The position numbers were made by a program, and so were the translations under genes. From JBLHLB01 sp047618505 (GTDB lineage: Bacteria > Planctomycetota > UBA1135 > GCA-002686595): DNA of 11,912 nt. Shown here piece by piece: positions 1-5,873 of the stretch. Below the pieces are notes generated by a model. It searched no databases, was not told where the DNA came from, and worked only from the letters and a program-made list of their open reading frames with translations. The stretch lies in contig JBLHLB010000096.1 in NCBI GenBank assembly GCA_047618505.1, positions 1 to 11,912 on the forward strand. Direction: 5' to 3'. Each line of letters begins with the position of its first letter. Position 1 is the first letter of the stretch.

Positions 1-275
1 TCGTCAAAGTCTCCCCCAACCGCCAAGCGCGCGTCCCGATCAAATCCGTTGCGCGCGTCCAACCCCACCACCGTTCCCACCGCAGCCACTGCACTCGGCG
101 CAGGCGCAGGCGCAGTGCCTAGATCCCCGCCCTCCTCTACCAAGAACTGGGTATGGCCTACGGAATTCGATCCCAGCAAAACTCCTAAGGTCAGGAGACC
201 GATCCAGGTCCGCCGAAGGACGCTGGAGAGCGTCGCGACTGCCGCGCTCTGTCTGCCATTGATTCCGTATCGCAT
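1..275 (-). CDS. Secreted protein, 5' part only (runs off the left edge)
   Basis: The minus strand is open from an ATG at 275 to the window edge, giving 91 codons with no stop; an in-frame TGA lies upstream at 306-308. The N-terminus has charged residues and then a hydrophobic core (WIGLLTLGVLLG, about residues 24-35) followed by small and polar residues, as in a signal peptide, so the product is probably exported. After this comes an Ala-Pro repeat linker (APAPAPS) and a segment ending LAVGGDFD. That ending faintly resembles an FG-GAP/VCBS-type repeat, but too little is visible to assign a family. A GAGGA sits 11 nt before the ATG (plus 287-291), a slightly distant but usable Shine-Dalgarno. 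The gene is divergent from the lipoprotein gene that starts at 657. The function is unknown. Confidence 0.62.
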   Translation of the reverse strand, partial: MRYGINGRQSAAVATLSSVLRRTWIGLLTLGVLLGSNSVGHTQFLVEEGGDLGTAPAPAPSAVAAVGTVVGLDARNGFDRDARLAVGGDFD

Positions 276-656
276 GTGTTCTTGATTCCTCGCTTCGCCC
301 GCCCCTCAGGCTCCCTCACGAGAGCCCAAACGATCGCCGTCTCTGCCCCAATCGCCATCCCGGGGGGGAAGTCCAAAGCCTAGGGGAGGGGCTGGGGACT
401 CGCCAGGGGACAACTGATTGTGAACACAACCGGTATGCCCCCTATGGACCCTGCTTGACCCCTCTGGTTTCGGCGAATTTGGAAGAAGTCTGGAGGCAGT
501 AGGAATCACAAAGTTTCGTGACACCGGAACGGCCCCTGTCCGTCTTTCCCCTGGGAGGGTGGGGGTTGTGGATGGGTTCTTGGTTTGGTGAGGCTACGTG
601 AGACCCACCCCGCCATTCCCGAAACCCCACTCCCCGCGCACACTACCTCCACCACC
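276..656. other. Divergent intergenic spacer, 381 bp
   Basis: This spacer separates two divergently transcribed exported-protein genes and should hold both promoters. I found no open frame that looks coding. The only small structure is an inverted repeat at 418-429 (TTGTG, 2 nt, CACAA), too short to call an operator. A TTGACC at 455-460 could be a plus-strand -35 box, but no good -10 follows at the right distance. The last 55 bases before the lipoprotein start are rich in pyrimidines and lack any Shine-Dalgarno. Confidence 0.5.
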
Positions 657-1664
657 ATGCGCTTATCCCCCCCTATCACCCTCCTCTCCCTGCTCCTGAT
701 CCCCACCTCCTGCTCCCCAGAGCCTGAGACTCAGAATCAGGATTCCGGAGCCGGCGAGGCCGTCAGCGCTGAAGCTGCCGCAGAAAACGACACCCCCGGG
801 GGAAGCTCGGCCTCCGAAGCACCTCCGCATCCCTCACTCTTGGAAGAGGAATCCAGCCCCGATCCAAGCGCCCCTCTCTTGCCCGAATCCCTCCGGGGGC
901 GCTTCGCCGTCGTTGGTGACATCAGCGACCGACACGGCGACCACAGCGTCCCCCGCAGCATCGAACACATTTCCACCGGTCTGCTTTTCCTGTACGTCCC
1001 CGGTGGGAGCTTCACCTTCGGAAGCGGCGCCGATGACCCCGATCGTTTCGACGATGAACGCCCAACGCGGCGGGTTCAGATCACCGGCTTCTACATTTCG
1101 GCCAACGAGACCACCCTCGACGCCTGGCAGAAGGGAGGCGGCGAGAGCGGCAGCGCGCCTGCGGAGAGCCACCCCGTCAATGGAATGACTTGGTACGAAG
1201 CTCGCGATTGGTGCGCCGCCAACGGTCTAGCCCTACCGTCCGAGGCCCAGTGGGAATACGCCGCATCCGGAACACGCGACAATCTCTTTCCCTGGGGCTA
1301 CGACACTCGGGTCAAGGGGCGGGCGAACCTTGCGGGGGTCAACGATGTCGATCTCTGGCCGGAGAGTTCACCGGTTGGCTCCTTCGGTGAAGGTGCCTCC
1401 TGGTGCGGAGCCGTAGACATGGTGGGCAACCTCATGGAGTGGTGCCGCGATGGCTGGACACCCAACCATCTCCAAATCACGGAAGACCAGGTCGACCCGG
1501 TCCTGGAACCCGACGGCGATGCACCTGAATTCCAACGCCTGGTGCGCGGCGGCTCCTACGAGTCAGACAGCCTGCGACATCTTCGCTGTGCCTATCGCAA
1601 TGCAATTGCGCCGACCCTGGCCGGTGGCAACCTGGGTTTCAGAGCCGTCGTTACTAGTTTCTAG
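657..1664 (+). CDS. SUMF1/FGE-sulfatase-fold lipoprotein, catalytic cysteines missing
   Basis: The product has 335 residues. I chose the ATG at 657 over the in-frame ATG at 585 because it places a lipoprotein-like signal at the N-terminus: a hydrophobic stretch ending PTSC with Cys19. The lipobox is imperfect (Pro at -3). A low-complexity linker rich in Ser, Glu and Pro follows to about residue 75. The SUMF1 domain spans about 112-335. It shows YVPGGSFTFGS, the HPVNGMTWYEA and LPSEAQWEYAA blocks, FPWG, DMVGNLMEWCRDGW, VRGGSY and the terminal GNLGFRAV. In true formylglycine-generating enzymes two cysteines shortly after GGSY do the chemistry. Here that stretch reads ESDSLRHLRCAYRN, so the first is Ser and the second is absent; the one remaining Cys (about 311) aligns with a later position. 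It is therefore probably a non-FGE member of the fold, with a binding or regulatory role at the membrane. The family is clear; the role is not. Confidence 0.88.
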   Translation: MRLSPPITLLSLLLIPTSCSPEPETQNQDSGAGEAVSAEAAAENDTPGGSSASEAPPHPSLLEEESSPDPSAPLLPESLRGRFAVVGDISDRHGDHSVPRSIEHISTGLLFLYVPGGSFTFGSGADDPDRFDDERPTRRVQITGFYISANETTLDAWQKGGGESGSAPAESHPVNGMTWYEARDWCAANGLALPSEAQWEYAASGTRDNLFPWGYDTRVKGRANLAGVNDVDLWPESSPVGSFGEGASWCGAVDMVGNLMEWCRDGWTPNHLQITEDQVDPVLEPDGDAPEFQRLVRGGSYESDSLRHLRCAYRNAIAPTLAGGNLGFRAVVTSF

Positions 1665-1675
1665 AGGGCTTCTAG

Positions 1676-1692
1676 CTGCGCCCAGAGCGCAG
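1676..1692. terminator. Small hairpin between convergent genes
   Basis: CTGCGC (1676-1681) and GCGCAG (1687-1692) form a perfect 6-bp stem with a 5-nt loop. It lies in the 33-bp gap between the stop of the SUMF1-fold gene (1664) and the stop of the SGNH gene (1698), so it could end transcription from both sides. There is no T-tract on either strand, and a stem this short can arise by chance. Confidence 0.35.
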
Positions 1693-1697
1693 GTCCA

Positions 1698-2873
1698 CTA
1701 GCCGCCAATGGTTGACAGGAACTCTGCAGCCAAGCGACTACCGCCGGCGTTCAGATGACCGTGCTCTGCATAGGGCGAATCCGCCGCCAGCAGCATCTCC
1801 GTCAAGTCTACGACTTCAACACCCTCCTCCCGGAGTGAGCGCGTCGTTCCCGCCCAAGGCGCTTCGCCTGCGGCGGCCGCCGCCAGGTCATCAGGCCCCG
1901 GGATGATCACAAGGCGAAAGGTAGCCCCACCAGCCTCGGCCTCCTGTGCGGAGCCCATTACGATCGCCTCGAGCAGCACCCGCGTCGAATGCCCCGCCTC
2001 CAAGTGCGGGTCTAGCTCGCGACCCGTCGCTTCATAGGCCGTCAAGAGCACCCGCGCAAAGCCAGAGTAGTGCAGGGGGCAAGAGCCGCGCTCTGAGTAG
2101 GCAGAACCACCTCGCTTGGCCCAATAGTCATCCCCCGCCAGGCGCTCCTGCAAGAGTTCCTGGTCCCCGAGGAGCAGGGGGATATCCGCCAGGCTTTGGG
2201 CGGGGTTCGGCACGACCACGAGTTTTCCTTCGGATCCAAGTTTGAAGCGCGGCTTGAAGGCCACATCCGAGGACCAGTGTCGCAGCAGCGGACGGTAGAG
2301 GGTTGTGATACGCAGAGTCGCCTGGGGCATCCAGACCATCCAGACCTCATCCGCCTCCAAGGCGAGGCCGTCGCGTTTTTGACGCATCAAGGCCTGATCG
2401 ATACCGAATGCCGAAACGCCCATGTTCGCGACCTCGACACCGGGCAAGAGCCCGTCGAGCTGCGCTGCCCATGTTTCCAGGGCGCCGACCTCATCGCCGT
2501 GGGTCATAGAGCAACCATAGAGAGCAAGGGTTCGACCACCCTCTGGCTTCTGCCGCGACAGAGGCTTCTCCCCCACACGCGCCCCGGCCCAGTCATAGCG
2601 GAACATCTCGCCGCCGCCATCCTTTGGGTTGCACCAACCGAGCTCTGCATCAAAACGCAAACTCTCAGGCTTCGGCGTGCCGATGGCGAGGGAGCGTTCG
2701 ATCAGGGCCAGCCGCTTCGCCTGGGGTTCACAAAAGATGGGGGGGTCAAAGGGTGCAACCGGACGCCCCATGAACACGCCATCGCTGAGGGCGACGTGCT
2801 GCACGACCTGATCTGCGACGAGCAGAACCAAGAGACTCAAACCGGCCCCTACCAGCAGCTTCTTGTGGCGCAT
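1698..2873 (-). CDS. Membrane-anchored SGNH/GDSL-hydrolase-like protein
   Basis: The product has 391 residues. A basic N-terminus (MRHKK) and a hydrophobic segment at about 6-26 give a signal anchor, so the catalytic part should face the periplasm. The SGNH blocks are visible in order. YGCSMTHGDEV at 119-129 has the candidate nucleophile Ser122. VANMGVSAFGIDQAL at 148-162 has the N-x-G oxyanion residues Asn150 and Gly152. HGHLNAGGSRLA at 371-382 has His373, with Glu370 three residues before it where Asp is usual. The ETWAAQL segment after block I also fits this hydrolase group. Such enzymes remove or transfer acyl groups on sugars or lipids; the substrate cannot be read here. The ATG follows directly on the TAG of the upstream zinc-knuckle gene, so the two are probably co-translated. 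The Glu in place of Asp may alter activity. Confidence 0.82.
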   Translation of the reverse strand: MRHKKLLVGAGLSLLVLLVADQVVQHVALSDGVFMGRPVAPFDPPIFCEPQAKRLALIERSLAIGTPKPESLRFDAELGWCNPKDGGGEMFRYDWAGARVGEKPLSRQKPEGGRTLALYGCSMTHGDEVGALETWAAQLDGLLPGVEVANMGVSAFGIDQALMRQKRDGLALEADEVWMVWMPQATLRITTLYRPLLRHWSSDVAFKPRFKLGSEGKLVVVPNPAQSLADIPLLLGDQELLQERLAGDDYWAKRGGSAYSERGSCPLHYSGFARVLLTAYEATGRELDPHLEAGHSTRVLLEAIVMGSAQEAEAGGATFRLVIIPGPDDLAAAAAGEAPWAGTTRSLREEGVEVVDLTEMLLAADSPYAEHGHLNAGGSRLAAEFLSTIGG

Positions 2874-3185
2874 CTAGAGTCCCCCCTGATCTTCTTCGCT
2901 TGCCGCTCCCCCGAGCTTCTTCTTGCGCTCGTCAAAGAGCGCATCAAGGTCGCGAACCTTTGAGCGCTCCTTACCCAGACCATCGTCAAACTTTGACTTC
3001 GCCGAGCCCAGGCGCCCCTTAACCCGCGCGCTGATCTGATCCCAGTCCGCGTCCGAGACCTTGGGTTTACCGCTGGCATCCAGCTCTTCTGGACGCCGAG
3101 CGCGCATGACCTTTGAGGTGAGCCGGTCGATCGACAGGCGGCTCTCGCAGCAGGGACAGGTGACTTCTAATTCCTTCTTGGACAT
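2874..3185 (-). CDS. Small zinc-knuckle protein with charged tail
   Basis: The product has 103 residues and no export signal, so it is likely cytoplasmic. Residues 8-16 read VTCPCCESR, a C-P-x-C knuckle (Cys10 and Cys13, with an extra Cys12) like half of a zinc ribbon. No second cysteine pair follows, so metal binding would need a partner or a dimer. The rest is hydrophilic, rich in Lys, Asp, Arg and Glu, with KFDDGLGKERSKVRDLDALF and a poly-Lys turn that may form helix. The stop TAG is immediately followed by the ATG of the SGNH gene, with no spacing. No Shine-Dalgarno is visible; a perfect 10-bp palindrome lies directly before the start. I do not recognise a named function; similar small CPxC proteins exist as uncharacterised conserved proteins. 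Confidence 0.7.
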   Translation of the reverse strand: MSKKELEVTCPCCESRLSIDRLTSKVMRARRPEELDASGKPKVSDADWDQISARVKGRLGSAKSKFDDGLGKERSKVRDLDALFDERKKKLGGAASEEDQGGL

Positions 3186-3195
3186 CGTTCGAACG
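3186..3195. promoter_or_regulatory. 10-bp palindrome abutting a start codon
   Basis: CGTTCGAACG is a perfect palindrome that touches the start codon of the zinc-knuckle gene, exactly where the ribosome must load. It could be a small operator. No regulator family is implied by this sequence alone, and a 10-bp palindrome can occur by chance. Confidence 0.2.
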
Positions 3196-3247
3196 CATGG
3201 CCCGCGGGCACTGCGCAGATCCTCGGTGGAGGCCGCGGGGAAGCATG

Positions 3248-3286
3248 GGGTCCTACGGTGGCGCGAGATGCGCCACGGCAGGACCC
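3248..3286 (-). terminator. Strong two-tier hairpin ending the amidohydrolase operon
   Basis: An outer perfect 7-bp stem (GGGTCCT at 3248-3254 with AGGACCC at 3280-3286) encloses a 3-by-3 internal loop. An inner perfect 7-bp stem follows (GTGGCGC at 3258-3264 with GCGCCAC at 3270-3276) with a 5-nt loop. It begins 7 nt after the TAA of the second amidohydrolase gene (3294-3296). Its position and strength suggest transcript end formation or 3' end protection. The expected T-run is missing on the minus strand, so it is not a textbook intrinsic terminator. It separates the amidohydrolase unit from the zinc-knuckle/SGNH pair. Confidence 0.65.
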
Positions 3287-3293
3287 ACTGAGC

Positions 3294-5873
3294 TTACCTG
3301 CGCGACTCCCGCAGCGCGCGCCTGTTACGGATCACGAAGCGGTCATAGAGATCGCTCTGGTGATTCGACAGGTCGACGGGTTGGCCCTCGATCAGCATCA
3401 TCTTGACCTGGGTCGTGGGCTCCAAGAGGTCGCCATCCGTGATCACGATGTCGGCCAACTTGCCGGGGGTGAGGCTTCCCAGTTGGTCACCGAGCCCCAG
3501 CACTTCCGCCGGGTAGAGGGTCACGGCGCGCAGAGCTTCTAGCCGAGGCAGGCCATAGGCGGCGGCAATTCCGGCATGGAAAGGCAGGTTACGCGTGTTT
3601 TCGCCCTCGTTGGCATAGATCGAAACACGGCAACCCGCACGGTGCAATACAGCCGCGTTGGCAAACTGCGCGTCGTAGGGATCGAAGCTCCCGGGGAGCG
3701 AATTGACCGGCCCGACGGCTACGGGCAAGCCCGAAGCTGCGATCGCATCCGCGATCTTCCAACCCTCCTTGCAGCCCATCAAGACCGCGTCGAGGTTCTC
3801 CTCGGTCGCAAATTGGATCGCGAAGAGAATCGACTGCGCGTTGCTGACGTAGAGGGCCACGCGCTGCTCGCCATTGGCAAAGGGGACCAGGGCTTCCAGG
3901 CGCGCGTCGAAGGCTGGCGCCGAGACACCCGCCGCTTCGGCTTCGAGGGTTAGGCGTCCGTACTCGCGCGCGTCCTCCAGCATCTCCTTCATGGCTTCGA
4001 CAGCCTTCGGTTGCTCCTTCTTCTCGGAGTCGTTGCGAACGCGCGGAAAAGACACGTGCAGCATGTCACGGTCCAAGGTCAACATCTCTTCCCACGTCGT
4101 TCCACTTAGGCGAATCACGGCGGACTGCCCACGCATGGGACCGCCACCCTGGGGCGAAACCTGGGCGCGGGTAATGCCGGTCCAACGTGTCACACCGATC
4201 TGTGCGGAGTCCGCGTTGATGGCCGTTGTTGTGCGCAAATCAGGCTGGTTCCCGCCGACTTCGCGGGCATCCTGCGTAGCACTGACGGCGCTGATTTCGG
4301 CAATGCCGACGGGGCTGGCGAGGGCGATCATCCCAGGCCAGACGTGTTGGCCCGAGGCATCGATCACGCGGGCGTCCGAAGGCACGTCAATGTTCGCGCC
4401 CAGGGCTAGGATCTTGCCGTCCTGGATCAGGAGTACGCCGTTCTCTATCGCTTCCGAAGAAACGGGATGCAGAGTTGCGCCGGTGATGGCGGTCAAACGG
4501 CGGCGCCCCGAGGCGGGACCAATGTCTACTTGACCGACAAAGGTGTTCGGTTCGTGGAGATCCAACTCCACCCCATCAAGACCGAAAGCATCGCGGCGCG
4601 TGAAGACCACATCGCCGTCCACCATGGTCCAAAGCACCTTGGAGTAGACAGACAGGGGCGGACCATCGAGCAGCACGAGATCAGCGTCCTTGCCTAACTC
4701 GATAGAGCCGGTTTGTTCGGCAACACCAAGCTGCTTAGCAGCGTTCAGCGTGACGAGTCGAAGCGCCGCAACGGGATCGGTCTCGGCGTAGCGCACAGAC
4801 TTGCCAGCCTCGGCGTAGAGTCGCCGCACCATCTCGTCGGAGTCGGAATTGATCGTCGAAAGCACGCCGACCGCATCCAAGAACCCAGCGTTCTGTGGGA
4901 TCGCGTAGTAGGCCTCAATCTTGTAGCCCCACCAATCGCTGAAGGTGGAGGTTCCAGCACCATGGCGCAGAATTTCCGCGGCGACCTTGTAGCCTTCCAG
5001 AACGTGCTGAAGCGTCCGAATCTGGAAGCCATAGCGCTCAGCGGCACTCAGGAGCATCAGGATCTCGGGGGCGGTGTAGCAGTGCGAGTGCACGTTGACG
5101 GAGCCAGCTATAATGCCCACCAGGACATCCAAACGAACGTCACGACGCGGGGGCGCGACATCTTCGCCGCGGGCCTGGGCTGCTGCGTAAACGTCCCAGC
5201 CTAGTTTGTACTCTTGGGCCCTGCGGAAGCCGCGGTCAAAGACGCCTTCGACACCCATACGCGATCCGGGGAAGCGTCCGCTTCCGCCCCAGTTCGATTG
5301 CTTGGGGTTTTCGCCCAGGGCAAACTTGATGCCCTGGGGCGCACCCTCAAAGCGCATCCCGTCGGCGTTGCTACCCCAGCGCAGTTTGAGAACTTCGCTG
5401 CGTCCGCCGATTGCATTGGCGGAACCGTGCAGGCATTGGATCGTCGTGACGCCGCCGGCAGAAGCGCGGTAGAGCGCAACATCATCGGCGTTAATCACGT
5501 CGCTGATGTCGCAGTCAGCGGTAATGCTGAGGGTGCCTTCGTTAATTCCGCGTTCAATGGCCATGTGGGAGTGTGTATCGATCACCCCGGGAGCCAGGTG
5601 TTTGCCACTGCCGTCAATGACGAGAACGCCTTCGGGGGCGGAAAGATCATCGCCGATAGCAGTGATATGGCCCTCCGTCACCAGCACGCTCGCAACAAAG
5701 GCCGGCTGCACGGCGCTGTGCACTGTGACCCCTGTGATCAACATCCCCCCGCTAGAGTCGATATCCGAAACGCGGTGGGACTTGAACTCGAAGGGATGCT
5801 CCCAGGCGGCGTCGTCGCCACCTCCGAGGGGAGCCAAGAGGGCAAGTGCTGCTGTGGCTAATAGTGTGCTCAT
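3294..5873 (-). CDS. Secreted tandem amidohydrolase (active N-module, decayed C-module)
   Basis: The product has 859 residues with a short signal peptide (about 1-20), so it is likely periplasmic. Module 1 (about 44-425) is a metal-dependent amidohydrolase of the imidazolonepropionase-like type: APGVIDTHSHM with His101 and His103, VHSHCY with His262 and His264, LQH with His290, and NSDSDE with Asp344 as the candidate catalytic aspartate. It closes with GSIELGKDADLVLLDG. The GINEGT, GGVTTIQCLHGSAN and KFALGEN stretches match a well-known group of large secreted amidohydrolases in Bacteroidota, Acidobacteriota and Planctomycetota. Module 2 (about 460-830) repeats the fold (WPGMIALASPVG, then GSLTPGKLADIVITDGD), but the H-x-H is gone, so it is probably structural. 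The start is set by a ribosome binding site inside the upstream gene and overlaps that gene by 4 bp. The substrate is unknown; cyclic amides or dipeptides are plausible. Confidence 0.9.
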   Translation of the reverse strand: MSTLLATAALALLAPLGGGDDAAWEHPFEFKSHRVSDIDSSGGMLITGVTVHSAVQPAFVASVLVTEGHITAIGDDLSAPEGVLVIDGSGKHLAPGVIDTHSHMAIERGINEGTLSITADCDISDVINADDVALYRASAGGVTTIQCLHGSANAIGGRSEVLKLRWGSNADGMRFEGAPQGIKFALGENPKQSNWGGSGRFPGSRMGVEGVFDRGFRRAQEYKLGWDVYAAAQARGEDVAPPRRDVRLDVLVGIIAGSVNVHSHCYTAPEILMLLSAAERYGFQIRTLQHVLEGYKVAAEILRHGAGTSTFSDWWGYKIEAYYAIPQNAGFLDAVGVLSTINSDSDEMVRRLYAEAGKSVRYAETDPVAALRLVTLNAAKQLGVAEQTGSIELGKDADLVLLDGPPLSVYSKVLWTMVDGDVVFTRRDAFGLDGVELDLHEPNTFVGQVDIGPASGRRRLTAITGATLHPVSSEAIENGVLLIQDGKILALGANIDVPSDARVIDASGQHVWPGMIALASPVGIAEISAVSATQDAREVGGNQPDLRTTTAINADSAQIGVTRWTGITRAQVSPQGGGPMRGQSAVIRLSGTTWEEMLTLDRDMLHVSFPRVRNDSEKKEQPKAVEAMKEMLEDAREYGRLTLEAEAAGVSAPAFDARLEALVPFANGEQRVALYVSNAQSILFAIQFATEENLDAVLMGCKEGWKIADAIAASGLPVAVGPVNSLPGSFDPYDAQFANAAVLHRAGCRVSIYANEGENTRNLPFHAGIAAAYGLPRLEALRAVTLYPAEVLGLGDQLGSLTPGKLADIVITDGDLLEPTTQVKMMLIEGQPVDLSNHQSDLYDRFVIRNRRALRESRR

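Noticed and set aside
418..429. TTGTG-N2-CACAA as a CRP/FNR-like site
   Set aside because: The spacing does not match TGTGA-N6-TCACA or TTGAT-N4-ATCAA, and the arms are only 5 bp.
585..656. Upstream in-frame start extending the SUMF1-fold protein by 24 residues
   Set aside because: The extension is polar and Pro/Thr-rich and would bury the lipoprotein signal; the ATG at 657 gives a proper export signal.
2196..2963. Long plus-strand open frame of 255 codons
   Set aside because: It is antisense to the SGNH gene, crosses the junction with the zinc-knuckle gene and shows no family motif.
3186..3195. GTTCGAA core resembling a tRNA T-loop, or a LexA-type box
   Set aside because: No acceptor stem, anticodon arm or CCA-side pairing lies around it. 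The palindrome order also does not match the GAAC-N4-GTTC form of LexA sites.
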